A stretch of 64,000 nucleotides of DNA, taken from Aphis gossypii (Eukaryota; Arthropoda; Insecta; Hemiptera; Aphididae). Positions 38,278-52,010 of the stretch are shown here, piece after piece. Location: the NCBI RefSeq assembly GCF_020184175.1, contig NC_065532.1:15500001-15564000 (forward strand). Reading direction: 5' to 3'. The notes beneath the pieces were generated by a model that was given only the letters and a program-made list of their open reading frames with translations, was not told where the DNA came from and made no database searches. Position 1 is the first letter of the stretch. Every line of letters begins with the position of its first letter. A program made the position numbers and the translations under genes.

Positions 38278-41200
38278 ATGACTGATTCCAAGCAAACAGT
38301 GGTCTTAAATCTTGCCCCAACCATAGATCAGATCAATGCTGACCGTATTACACAGGTATTGTACAATGATTTTGAGTTATACAATTTGAGTTAAGTTCTT
38401 ACTTTTTATTAATGTGATGTTTTTGATCCATTAATAATTATTGAGTTAACTTTCACAGTTATAATTTATAACAAATATCAGATACTAATTATTGGAGTAG
38501 AAAATGTTCTAAAAGTTCATGGTATTTTAATTGAAATTAAATAGTTTTTTGTTTAGATTTACATATTTTCGTTTGTTTGTAGCACACCAGTATCTTAAAA
38601 TTAGATACATAATGTATTGTATATCTCTTATATAGAGCTAAGCATTTCTCTGAAGTTATTTTATAACTTGAAAAATACATGAACTTCATATTTATAGGTA
38701 TATATTTCTTTGGCAGTATACCCTATATAAATAAATACTAAATGTATGTAGTTTCATGAATTGTAATTTGTTTATGTATTATTCTTGTCATTTGCATCTA
38801 TCATTTGCAACAATATTTTTCACAATATAATTTACTTTTATTTTAGTTAGAACTTTTTTTTAAATAATTTTCCAATCAGACAATTTTTGTAAATTTTATT
38901 TAGTTTGTTAGAATTATAATTAAATTTTATATTTTATCTTTTTAGTTAGCATCAAAGTATTGGGCGCCAAATTTACATGCAAATCAATACTTACCTTATG
39001 ATGCCAAGGTTGTTGAAAATATTTATAATGAAGAGATCTATAAGTCTAAGTAAGTTGCTATATTTAAATTTTTATCAAAGTATAAATAGATATTAAAAAT
39101 TTTATTGGTTAGAGTAAGATTTCAAATAATATTTTTCTTAGATTATTTAATATGCCACATGTCCATTTCTTACATGTGTATCCATCTTACAAATTTACAA
39201 TGTAGCAAGAATCCATTTTGTGTTAGTCTTAATATTATAAATTATAATAGATACTTTATCATAATTTATAGTAATTTTACTCATTACTAACTTTTTGTCT
39301 TCATTTATTTATTTTTACTGGTAAAAATAAATATAACAATGTTGAAAATTTTCTTTATTGTATAAATGTAATACAGCTAGCATACACTGATGTCATGTCT
39401 TAATAAATAAGAGAATAATTAAACTATTCATGATAGCGAGTTTCAAGATAAAGACACTTTTTTTTTTGTGTTTGACCAACGACGCCATGGGAACTGCTTT
39501 CGCATTACTTTCACGGCGCCAAAAAGATAAAGAAACTTATACAAACTAAAGATAACTAATAATGAAATTGAAAATTTAGTTAGTTTTGCAGTATATTTAA
39601 GCATGTTTTGCCAATGGATTAATCAATAGAAATAAATATTATATGAAAATGCTGTGAAACTAAATTAAACAAAATTTGAAATTGTATTGTTGATAATCTT
39701 CAATTTGTATTGGTGTCTATCATGAAACTTATTTTCATGGATATTTTTAATAATTTTTTTATTTAAATAAATGTATATTTATTAATATAATATTATCTAA
39801 ATACGATATTATGCTCTGTTGTGTTGGTTTAAGGGATTAATAAATATATTTTTTTATGAAATATATTATTATAATTAATTATACTAAGAGTCGTTGTTAC
39901 TATGTTCGGTTAGTACCTAATAACGTTAACCTGTAGAATTTATTATGCGTTAACCGATAGAATTCTACCGGTTAGTCTTAACCGACACTTAACCAGACAT
40001 TGTGAGAACAGCCCTAATAATGTTTTCTTTTCTAAAAATAAACATAATAACAATTCAAAATAAATTATCTCTATGTAGAATATTGCCAAATATATTTCAT
40101 CTATGCTTGATAAATATTTAAATAAGCATCTCAAATGCTTTAATTAACATTTTAATTTTTAAGTTTGTAATAGTTAATAAAATTAAAATGTCAATAAAAA
40201 TTTTAAATATCCCATAAAAAATTAGATGATTTAGATAATGTTATTACCTTAAGTTTAATTATAGGTAAATTGACTTAAATAGTAAAGCTAATAGCATAAA
40301 ATTGGTTCTATTGAATGTAAATTTTCTATTTTATGTTTGGTTATGACATTGTCTTAATAGTTAATTATACAAATGAATAATTATACATAGTTAATTTTAT
40401 GAACTAGTATAAGTTTATTATTGAGAGTATTTTAAATTTTTAGACCAAGAGATATCTTGTACTAAAATATTTTGACATTTTAGTTTTTCAGTTAGACGAA
40501 TTATGATCTTGGAATTTAGTCAGTTTTTGGAAAATTATTTATGGCCTAATTATGTCTCCGCAAATGCTACGTTTGCACATATGATGTCTATTGTTATAAT
40601 GTTAAACGAAAAATTTCGTGAACGAGTTGCACCTTGGCAGGTAAATAATTATTAATTTTTATTTAGATATTCAGTGTATTTGACAAATAAATATACATTT
40701 TTTTAGGCCTTAAAAAAGCAGCCAGCTGAATTTGATGGTTTTATTGATCAAGTTTTGCGTGCCAGTCTTTCTGATGATCACAGTATAAAAGAACAAATAG
40801 CACTAGTAGTTTTTTTAAATCATTGTTTTCAATGTATGGAAACTGATTTAGTTAGAAACAAAATGAAAAAACTTGTGTCAATATCAATTTGGTGTAGCTT
40901 ACAAGAAGTATGTATTTTATAAATATGATAAATATAATAAACTCAAAATTTATGTTAATGGATTTTATTTAATCAAAAAATTAAATATTAATATTAAAAA
41001 ATATATATTTTTTTCTTATTTGTTGATAAATAATGATAATACATTAATTGTGTTCATATGAATAAATCAAAATAATTACTTAGTATAATAATTCAATGTG
41101 TTGAATATTTATCGAAAATATTTTAACCATAATTAATTCACTTATAGTGTTGTTTATTATTAACATTCATTAACCTATAATATTTTTTTAAATATATTTT

Positions 41201-44200
41201 TTTTTTCAGAGACGGAGAATATTGGAATTGCGTCAAGTACCTAAATGGCAAAAATTATGGAACCGATTACAAAAAAAAGATAAAGAGTTGTCAGTAGAAA
41301 ATAGACTAAAAGCAGATCTTGAAAGAACATTTTTACATAAACTATGCATTAAATTTATTAATGTTTTGGAAAATATACCATTAGAAGGTAATTTTGTAAA
41401 TGTTTATTAATATTACAAATTTATATTACCTATGTTATTATATTTTATTTATAGTTAATTTCTAAAATGAAACATATATTTTGATACATTGTATTTAAAT
41501 AAATTAATATACTAATTATTATGTTTAGGTGATTTGTGTGTGGACCATTTAAATTATTGTGAAAGATTTTTGGAAATGCTTATTGATTTAGAAACATCAT
41601 TACCTACAAGAAGATTTTTCCATGCAGTTTTGGATGATGTTCATTTAATTAACCGCTGTTATTTATCTTTGTTAAGCAAACGTGATGAAGGACACCTTTT
41701 CAAACAGGTTTGTTTGTTGAAGTTTTACCATTCTCAAAAAGTATTAATGGAATGTGTTTTAAACAGCTTTTAGATATATTAAAATTTTATTTCCATTTTG
41801 AAATTTGTCAAGCAACTGGTGATCCATTAAAAGAAAATGAAGTGATGCAAGCACATTATGATAAAATTACATCATTACAAGTAAGGTTCAATTATAATAA
41901 ATTTATTTGATAATAAGAAAAAAAAAGAAGAAAAATATTTATGGTAGTTGCATGATTAAGGTAGCCACCTCTTAGTGTTCTTGGCTTGGAATCATAAGAT
42001 TAAAAGTAGATTAAACCGAAAGATAATTTTAAAAATCTAGACTTGATTTGTTAACTCGTTGATTGTCATATGATCGCTGACAGTCATACAATGAGTGGTG
42101 GACATGTTATATATTATATATAATTAATATACATATGTAGGTATTTACTACTAAAATATGAAAAAATTATTATTTGTTTATTTATTTTATCAAAAAAATT
42201 TGTAATAATTCCCACTAGAGCACGGTGTCTTTTTTAATATACAATTATGAAAAAGATAATAATATAAGACTCATTCATTTATGGTCACCCTGTTATGTGG
42301 CATGGTAGTAATGATATGAACAATGAGCGCTGGTGGTCACAAATTTGTAAAACTTGAAAATTATTGATGATCATCGAAGGTCATATGGTAGTCAACGGGT
42401 TAATTAACCTTGACAGTATTTGATCATTTAAAGGTTTAAACAATATTTATTTAAACTACTAAATATTTTTAAACTTTTTAAAAATATAAATTTTACAATT
42501 ATTTTTGTATATTATTCAAAAAGCATTTTAAAGTTTTGTTTTATAAAATAATATTAGTATTAATATAATTGTTTTATTTTTATTTTTCAGGCAACATTAT
42601 TTGGAAAATTTACAAAATTACAAGACTTTTCTTTATCTAATATTAATGCTATTGATAAATATGATTCTCTCATTAAACATTTCAAAAATCTAAGGTAATT
42701 TATAAATTATAATATTATTAACTCTTCAATAAATTAAGTTATTTTTTTCATTTAAGTATGATAATTAAATAGTTTGTTTCTATAGTGATGATACAAATTT
42801 TACACTATTTTAACTGAATTAAAAAAACTAAAAATTCCTAAAATTTGGTTTAATAATCAAACTGATATGTATAAATTAGAATTCGACATGTTAAAAATTG
42901 ATTAAAAATAAATTTAAATTTAAATTTTTTAATGGTTTATATATAATTTTAATATTTGTAAATATTGTAACATTTTACATCTGTTATGAAAAATGATGGG
43001 TTTTTGATTTACCTAATGCAAATGTATTACAGCTTGTTAAATTTAAAAAAAAATGGTTCAAAATTATTATTTTATTAGTTTTTTATTAAAATTAGTAAAT
43101 TTCTATTTATTATTTTTTTATATAATACCTTAAATTCAACATTTCATTAAAAATTAAAATGATAGTCAAAAATGTAATATAAATGTAACCCTAGGAATTA
43201 ATATGGTAAAATATATAGGGTTTTAATGTACTGGGAAAGGAATTTTCTTTAAATAAAAAATAAGGGTCAGTACAACTTTATATTTTGATCCTAAAAATCA
43301 ATGTTAGGCTTATTACTAAGAATAATAATTTAACTCAGTTTTGTTTTTATATTTGTGACATGAGAAGGAAGATATTTGCACATTAGCAACGAACAGAGGC
43401 TAGGATTTTTAGAATTTTATAAATACAGTAATTAATTTTCTGATATCTATAACCATGTTATACCTATTTCATTTCAGTAATCAAGAGCTTCAAAATATTG
43501 CTATGGAACTAAATTTGATTCCTGACCAAGAAAAACGATTGACTGAAAATTGGTATCGTTATGACTCTGAATTTTTACTTTCTTTACTGGTATGTATATT
43601 TTATTAATTTTTTAAAAATTTTATACTTCTAGTAAGCTAAAGAGCCTGTTTTTACCACTAAATATTACGGGTATAACATCCTTTTAACTTAAAAGTTTTG
43701 TAGTTTTGTCTGTGGACAAATACTTGTATTATAATGACCCAATTATTATATGATATTTATATAAGTTAGAATTTAAATATATTGTTTTTAGTTGTATATA
43801 AGTATACCAAAATAAGAGAGAATCAATTAAGATAGTTTAATTATGTTGTGAGAAGAGATAATTCAGTGGTAGTGAGAGAGGCTTAATTTGTTGAAAGAAA
43901 AACCCCGAGTAGACAACTGAAGAATAGACCAAATTTAAAATTACATAAAAAAGTTTGTGTGATCAATGAAGAGTTGGAAAAAATATATGCAGATGTAGAA
44001 TAAGACTATCAGAGTTACTTACTCTATATGGTTGAAAGCAAAGGTTGAAAAGATAAAAATTAGTGAGATTTAAATAAACCTAAAGGATAGAAACTGAGTA
44101 TAGGGTAATGGGATTATTTTCTCACTTTGGTTCACATTAGCATGAGATAGAAGTTAATCATTATTAAAATGTTGATTTTAATGATTTTTATTGTTTCTAA

Positions 44201-47200
44201 AAAAAAAATATATAATATTATAGAATTTATTTTTACTTTTATTATTATTAACTTTATTTAAGGTATCTCGCCATGAAGCTAGAGAATCACAATTACAAAT
44301 TTTGAATGGAATGCCTCTTTATCCAACAGAAGATATTATATGGAATGAAGCTGTAGTACCTACTGAATATTATAATGGCAACAAATGTTTGGCATTGCCA
44401 AAACTGAACTTACAATTTTTAACTCTCCATGATTACTTGCTGCGTAATTTTCAATTGTTCAGATTAGAATCTACTTGTAAGTTTTATGTTTTGTTTTCTC
44501 TAATTAATTAATAAATACTATTCTTAATTTTTCTTATAAAGTGATAATTTTGATGAGGAAAAGTCTAAATTATGAGAATATCAATTTAAAATAAATATTA
44601 ATATGGCATATAAAATAATATAACTATGTTTCTAATTCAGACAAACTTTTAAGATTAAAACTTTGGTTATAGTTTCATTTTCTTTCGTAAATTAGAACAA
44701 AGTAGAATTTTAATTTTTTGTCACACATTATATAGAGCTATTAATATTACACAACATCAATCTCAAAGTTTATAGAGTTCAGTAAAAATACTCATTCATG
44801 CATCTATTTTGGTTTTTCTTGTTAGTTTTATCCCTAGGTGATATGTTTGCTTCAGATGGGCTGTACTCATTACTCAACATCTAGGTTCTTTTGAAACTAT
44901 GTGTTGTAGATTCCCACAAAAAAATAATAAATATTATTTATTATAGACCATTGTATGAACTTAACTTCTATTTTATTTTTTTTTTGTTATGGTGTATTTT
45001 GCATGTATGGTTTTATTCACTTGGTATTATGTGCTATGTACTATTGTGTGTTATGGCCTTCAATGGTTTTTTATAGATAAGTTTTCTTATTTGCAGTGTA
45101 AAGGTATATCAAATTTCTGAATCAAATAAAAATATTTGATTTAATTAATGGTTCTCAAAACAATATTAATTACAAATACATTTCATATTTTTCTCACATT
45201 TTTTGTAGATGAAATAAGACAAGATATAGAAGATTCTATTACTCGGATGAACCCATGGTAAGTAATGACATTTTGAATAGGTGTTAAGTATAATGATAAC
45301 ATTTATATTCAAGCCCGGATTAAAAGGACGTCGCATCATACTGTGCTGTTTCCGTCTTACACATGTGTGATATAGACAAAACATGTTTATGCAGTCTGCA
45401 CTATCATTCGCTCTATAGTTATAGCTCCTTCAATAATTTACTTAGAATGAATGTGATTAATTCTGTTGAAATGAGAGATATTAAACCATGCCTCCTCGAA
45501 GAGATTTTTTTGATCAATCTATTATGTCAACCAATATTCAAGCTTAAAAATGTCAGTTTTTTTATTTTTTCCCTTCACGTAAAATATAAACCAAAACATT
45601 TTTTAAAAATACTCATCGAGGAAACATAGTATAAGTCATGATCTTTCCATTGGAGTTAAAATCATGTTTCTTCGGTATCTGTACATTGTGTTGTGTGCAT
45701 AGAGCCGAGGCTTGTTTTATATTTTCAAAATACACATTGGACGTCCTTGGGGCCCACGTGTGTAAGTGTGTAAAGGCCCATAATCTTCTAGGCTTAAAAA
45801 TTACATTGAGTGATAATTTGTACTTTTTATAGTACCTACAAGAATATTTTTATTTTTATATTTATTTGTTTGAACTAACAAGTGATGGGGCCCATTAAAA
45901 AGCTAGAAAAAAACTTTTACATAAAAATACTTCATTTTATTTGTAAATATGTATTTTAATAAAAAATAATATGTTTTTAATATTTTTATTCTTATTAATC
46001 GTTATCATTAGAGTACAGATTTTAAAACAATATAAAACTAAAGAAAACCATTAAAAAAAAGTAATAAAGTCTAAATCTTCCAAAAAGCTTTTAAAAGAGC
46101 ATCAAAAAAAGTATTCAACTATTTATTAGTTCATTAAATTATTTTTTTAAAAAAAAGGTATTTTAATAAATTTATTTACTAGCCTGTTTCTAAACGATTT
46201 CTACTGTATATGAATATTTTAAATTAAATCAAATTAATTTTTTTCTTTTAAATTAATGACAACTGCAATAAAAGAAACATACATTGATTATTGATTATTC
46301 AGTAATATTAGAGACCAATTAATTCTTTTGGTGCTAAATTCAATAGATCCGGGCTTGTGTGTATTGCTAGTTTTTATCTAGATTAATTCAATTACTATTA
46401 CTTAAATCAATGAAAAGGTAAATTATGAAAAAATTTTATTAACTAACCAATATTTTAAATTAATTTTAGCAAATCTGAAGATGGAAGCATTTACTTTAGT
46501 GGTTATTCCAAAATGGCATTACCTATTGATAATTTTCTGGTTGTGGAAGTTGCAAAACCCAATCTCGGTAAATAAAATAAATTTATATACCTACAGTAAT
46601 GTTATGATTTATTTTTTTGTTTTGTATTTAAATAAAAATTTTTTTTAGGTGATTTACAGCCTTCTAGAGTTCGAGCTGATGTTATAGTTACTTTAAATGT
46701 GAAAAAAGATGTTCAAGAAGAATGGGAAAACCTTCGTAAACACGATGTTTGTTTCTTATTAACTGTAAAACCAATTTTACCTATAGGTAAGGTAGACATT
46801 AGTATTTAAATGAATTAAATGTATTTTACATTTTATTTATTATTATTTATTTTAGGTTCTAGAATTGACTATCATAAGCCATTCCTTCAACAAACTGCAA
46901 TAGTCTGTGTTAGAGGCTGTGAAGTAGAAGGTATGTTAGACAACATGGGTCGTGTAATTGAAGAAGGACCTGACCCAAGACCAGTTTTACCTGGCCAAAA
47001 ACGAACATACCGTGTTTGGTTGGATTGTAATCAATACCGCGCAGATCTTGATAATGTTGCTGCAGGAGAAATTGTATGTATCTTTCTTTTTTTGTTCAAC
47101 TATTTTCCAATCAATTAATGGACATGAATTATGTTTTATATTTAGGATGTTTATGAAACTTTCAACATAATAATGAGACGAAAACCTAAAGAGAATAATT

Positions 47201-50200
47201 TTAAAGCTGTATTAGAAACAATTCGTCATTTAATGAATACTGAATGTGTTGTCCCTGAATGGATCCATGATATTATTTTAGGATATGGTGATCCATCGGC
47301 AGCTCGCTACGATAAGTAAGTTAATAGAATAATTTCTGTTTTGGTTATTTATTTATGTTTTTTTTCTTCTGAAAAATGATAGTTGAAAATATGTATTGAA
47401 GTATAAACCGGAAAATAAAACTATTATATTTCTGAAAAATATTGATCATTATCAATTTATATGATATTTCAAATTAATTGAAAACTAATTAAATGTGTTT
47501 TTATTAGAATGCCTAATAGAATAAAAGTTATGAACTTCAATGATACGTTTTTAAACATGGACCACTTGTTATCAAGCTTTCCTAATCATCAAATAGTTCT
47601 ACATGAGAACGATCCTGATAAAATGCTACCACCATATCGGTTAGTAAAACTAGTTTTTTTTTATCTATTTAATTTAATATTTTAAATATATATAGTAAAA
47701 AAATTAACAATTGTTTTATTTGTTAGTATTCATTTTCATGAAACTACTGATTCCGATGGAAAAACCTTAAAAAAGGCAATTGTACAATCTGAAAAAGTTG
47801 TCAACAGAGGACCTTACAAGTTTAATCAACCTAAAAAGTAATATATTACAATATTTAATGTTAAATTCTATAAAATTAATTTATAAATATACCTTATTTT
47901 TATTAGAAATATGATTTATTTTACGCCTACTCAAATTGAAGCAATATATTCTGGTATGCAACCCGGTCTTACTGTAGTGGTTGGTCCTCCAGGAACTGGA
48001 AAAACTGACGTGGCTGTACAAATAATTTCAAATTTGTATCATAACTGGAGAAATGAACGTACATTGATTGTGACACATTCTAATCAAGCATTGAATCAAT
48101 TGTTTGAAAAAATTATGGCATTAGATATTGATGAACGGCATTTGTTACGTTTGGGACACGGAGAAGAAGCTTTGGAAACAGATAAGGATTTTAGTCGGTA
48201 GGTTTTTTTAATAATAACTCAATATAATAATGTCAATACAACGTTTAATTTAAATCAAACTTTTATTTAGGTATGGACGAGTAAATTATGTTCTAGCAAA
48301 AAGACTCCAGTTATTAAATGAAGTACAACGTTTACAAGACTTAATGGATGTAAAGGGAGATATGTCATATACTTGTGAAACGGCTATGCACTTTTTTTGG
48401 TCTCATGTGCTTCCTCGATGGAATAAATACTTAACAACATTGAAAAATATAGAAGAAAATTCGGATGGGGTAAGTTAAATTAATTAATTTTCATCAATAT
48501 ATTAAACATAAATATTTAAATTTGTAGGCGATCCCAATTAATGTTGTTCAAGCCAATTTTCCATTTGAACTTTTCTTTAGTGATGCTCCTCAACCATTAT
48601 TCAAATGTCAAAATTTAGAAGAAGATAAGGAAATCGCTAGAGGTTGTTTTAGGTATGTATATTTTTTAGTTTTGATAAATATGCATTATAGTCATATCTC
48701 ATATCTGATTTTATATCTTTTAAATTTAGTTGAACTCAATTAAGAATTTGTTAATAAATTATTATTTATTTATTATTTATTATTATATTAACGTAATATA
48801 TTTTCTTCAATAGGCATATCAAAAAAATATTCAAGCAATTAGATGAGTTTCGAGCTTTTGAATTACTTAGAACTGGTTTAGATCGTTCTCGTTATTTATT
48901 AGTAAAAGAAGTTAAAATAATAGCAATGACATGTACTCATGCAGCATTAAAGCGTAAAGAACTTATCGAGCTTGGTTTTAAATATGATAACATACTGATG
49001 GAAGAATCAGCTCAAATTCTTGAGATAGAAACATTCATTCCTTTATTACTTCAAAACTCTGATGATGGATTTAGCCGCTTAAAACGATGGATAATGATTG
49101 GTGATCACCATCAATTACCTCCAGTTATTAAAAATATGGCTTTTCAAAAATATTCTAATATGGAGCAATCGTTGTTTACTCGCATGGTAAATTTAGGGGT
49201 TCCTACTATTGATTTAGATGCACAAGGACGTTCACGACCTAGGTAATTTAAATTAAACAATACATGTTATTTTAAAATGTATATCAATTAAATAATTCAT
49301 AAACCTTTTTACTTTTAGTTTGAGTCAACTATACAATTGGCGTTATAATAACTTAGGAAATTTAAACCATGTGTTAACTGCTCCAGAATACCATAAAGCA
49401 AATGCTGGTTTTGCTTATGAATATCAGTTAATTGATGTTGGATTGTTCAATGGTGTTGGAGAAACTGAACCAAGCCCCCACTTCATCCAGGTTAAATATC
49501 TTATTATTTATATTATATAAATATTTCATTAATCACTAATATACAATTTTTAGAATTTAGCCGAAGCGGAATATTGTGTGTCAGTTTACATGTATATGAG
49601 ATTAATTGGTTATCCTGCTAGTAAAATTACCATTTTGAGTACTTATAACGGTCAAAAACATTTGATCAGGGAAATCATAAATATGCGCTGTGGTTCTAAC
49701 CCACTTATTGGTTGGCCTCACAAGGTAATAATTAAAATACTGCTGTTCGAAAACAAATAAGTTTTTTTTACTAAAGATTTACCATTCAATTTTTAGGTAA
49801 CTACAGTAGATAAGTATCAAGGTCAGCAAAATGATTATGTACTATTATCATTGGTGAGAACTAAAACTGTTGGTCATTTGAGAGATGTCAGACGTCTTGT
49901 TGTTGCTATGTCTAGAGCAAGGCTTGGTCTATATATTTTTGCTAATGTATCACTATTTAGCAATTGCTTTGAATTATCACCATCATTCAAACTTGTAAGA
50001 TTATAAATTAATCAACTCAGAGTATCAATCATAACTTTTAATTTTGTCTTTTAGTTAACAAAACGGCCACTAAAATTACATCTTCTACCAGCTGATTATT
50101 ACCCTACTAATAGAGTACTTGATAGTCCTATAGATGCTCAAAGTCAAGTTTTTGTAGTACAAGACATGCCAGAAATAGCAAAATATGTTTTTGATTATTA

Positions 50201-50597
50201 TTTACAACGTGTTCAAGAATTAAAACAAGTTCACAAAGTATGTTCACTTTTTATAACTGTTTCAACGCAACCATGTGTAGTTATTTATACATTAATAATT
50301 TATTGTTACTTTGTACTTTAGGAAATTAAACCTGTGAATGAATGGATTAAGCCTGGAGAATCGGTAACATGTGTAGAAAAAAAAATCATTAAGTCTGACC
50401 ATCCTGGAGCAGATTCTGATTCTGAAGATACTGATGATGATAATGAAAATGACAGTGCTGTAAAAGAGGAAAATGAAAAGATTGGACCCTTAGAAATGGA
50501 TGAAGTACAAAAAATGGATGTAGATGACATAAACACATCACAAGAAATTAATAAAACTAATGCTTTAGAAATGGACGAACCTACGAAAGAAGATTAA
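38278..50597 (+). CDS. AQR: RNA helicase Aquarius (intron-binding protein, spliceosome)
   Basis: SF1 helicase that binds introns upstream of the branch site in the activated spliceosome, within the XAB2/Syf1 intron-binding complex. There are 26 coding exons: 38278-38355, 38946-39049, 40484-40640, 40707-40907, 41210-41387, 41529-41707, 41767-41880, 42591-42694, 43478-43589, 44263-44476, 45209-45257, 46470-46567, 46649-46786, 46856-47073, 47146-47315, 47508-47639, 47727-47837, 47907-48197, 48271-48469, 48528-48652, 48814-49242, 49319-49490, 49554-49724, 49797-49994, 50055-50237, 50322-50597. They total 4401 nt, 1466 aa (human 1485), with every phase closing. Residues 1-400 are the ARM-like scaffold, followed by the beta-rich insertions and then the helicase core: GPPGTGKT (about 812), MEESAQ (about 1052), GDHHQLPPV (about 1087), STYNGQKHLI, and VAMSRARLGLYIF (about 1284). 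The C-terminal exon is acidic and low-complexity. Introns hold several transposon remnants. Confidence 0.97.
42055..42399. mobile_element. piggyBac-like miniature element in an Aquarius intron
   Basis: 345 bp flanked on both sides by TTAA (42051-42054 and 42400-42403), the target site of piggyBac transposons. The left end begins CTCGTTGATTGTCATATGA, and the reverse complement of the right end begins CCCGTTGACTACCATATGA. The inverted repeat is detectable for about 30 bases. The interior is AT-rich and non-coding, so it is non-autonomous. It lies in the intron between exons 41767-41880 and 42591-42694. Confidence 0.8.
43806..44000 (+). mobile_element. Decayed 3' end of a non-LTR retrotransposon in an Aquarius intron
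   Basis: One frame reads KIRENQLR, a stop, then YVVRRDNSVVVREA, a stop, and VERKTPSRQLKNRP. This follows the C-terminal pattern of insect non-LTR reverse transcriptases, in which an arginine-rich stretch of the type RENRLRWFGHVxRR is followed by VVRE and a GRPxxRW-like block. Two in-frame stops show it is dead. It sits in the intron between 43478-43589 and 44263-44476. The upstream part was not found. Confidence 0.6.
45310..46357. mobile_element. About 1 kb inverted-repeat-bounded element in an Aquarius intron
   Basis: It starts CAAGCCCGGAT and ends ATCCGGGCTTG, a perfect 11-bp terminal inverted repeat. Its right half (45748-46320) is the same dispersed repeat found at 30977-31510. Flanks do not show a clear target duplication (TTTATATT on the left, TGTGTATT on the right), so the superfamily is uncertain. 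Open frames inside are short and unrecognised. It lies between Aquarius exons 45209-45257 and 46470-46567. Confidence 0.65.
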
Positions 50598-50689
50598 TTT
50601 TTATTACTTTATTATTATTTTTAAACATGTGAATAGTTATGTATATAAAAAGGAGTATATATGTTTAATTTTATAACTCACTTTTTTAT

Positions 50690-50695
50690 AATAAA
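50690..50695 (+). terminator. Poly(A) signal AATAAA of Aquarius
   Basis: The first canonical hexamer after the Aquarius stop (50595-50597), about 95 bases downstream, in an AT-rich 3' UTR. Confidence 0.6.
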
Positions 50696-51589
50696 ACCTT
50701 ATTGACAAGAATTGTAAGTATTGTTAGATGATTATTTCATACATTATCTTATATTTTAGTTGTGTTTAAACTTGACTTATCTAGATAATGTGATCCTATT
50801 ACAATTTTTATTTTAAAATTTTGATTTTATTTATACAATAATTCATAAATATAGAATAATAATTATTAAAGAACCATCAACTAATTAAACAAAACCCATA
50901 CAATCTTTTTCATAACATATATATTAATTAAAGTAAATTTCAATTTAAAAATATTGCATGTTATAACATAAACAATTGTCCATTGTTTACTTCACATAAT
51001 TATAATAGCAAACCTTAATGTATTTTTCTTTATCTATCTGTCTATAGGTTATTAATACATTTTTTAGTTATCTGTGCCCGTAACTATATTATCAGATTCA
51101 TAGATTAAATGAAACACCTCAAATGTTTCATTTATTCTATTTCATAAATATTTGCAATTGTGATACTAAAATACTTGAATAGCCAATAAGTGCCTATCCT
51201 GATTATAATATAATACATTTATTCTATCATAATTCATAGTACTTATGTCCTATTACAAATGTATTAAACTATTGAAATAATAGATTATGGGAAGAAGAGT
51301 GGAATAAAACTAAACTGAACACAGCTTCAGTGGCACATCCAAAAAAAAATTCTAGACATACCACTGTTTGCTATTTGGAATTATTTTTATATAGGTAAGA
51401 TTTTTATTATGATTTTTTATTGATCACGTACAACTTTTTCTGGTGAAGTCATTAGCTTTTATATATTTTTAAAATACATTGAAACATATTAACTTACATT
51501 TTATTTTGTGTATATAATATTATATATAGAAAAGTAAATTGCTTAATTTTGTAACATTATTATATTTGTTTATCCAATCCAGTATCTAT

Positions 51590-52010
51590 GAGCCTTGGGA
51601 GAAGGAATGTGGTCATTTGAGATTTATAAATATATGATAGGCAGCCTAATAAGATGTGTTTAACTGTTATTGTCGCTCCACAGAACGAGCAGGTTGTTAG
51701 CTGTTCATTTTTCATTCGGTGAATTTGTCATATATGGGGAATTCTCAATATATTGATTATTGTTTTTTTATTTTTTATTTTAATGTTCTATCTCATGTCA
51801 TGCTATAATATTTCTTTAATTTTATAAAGTATTAAGCTAGAGTAAATGTTCACACTGTTTTTTATGTCAAAGATTAATGTTTTATTAGATTAGAGATTAC
51901 TAGTGGTATTGCTCAGCATCTTTTGCTTGTCGATCTACTTATTAATTCAATCAGATATAACAGTGTCTTCTTACCCAATTAATGATAATATTTTTGTTTA
52001 ATTTTGTAGT
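51590..52010 (-). mobile_element. Decayed RNase H and zinc-finger end of a non-LTR retrotransposon
   Basis: Read on the - strand, about 51980-51895 gives NWVRRHC...VDRQAKDAEQ with stops. This fits the RNase H signature WVPxHxGIxGNExADRxAK of jockey-like elements. Further on, about 51725-51590 reads RMKNEQLTTCSFCG...VKHILLGC, the C-x2-C...H-x4-C finger that follows RNase H in the same elements. Order and spacing agree with one element oriented right to left. Several stops show it is inactive. Confidence 0.7.

Noticed and set aside
45363..45832. Cys-containing frames of 64-88 aa in an Aquarius intron
   Set aside because: They lie inside the inverted-repeat-bounded element and show no protein-family motif or coding bias.
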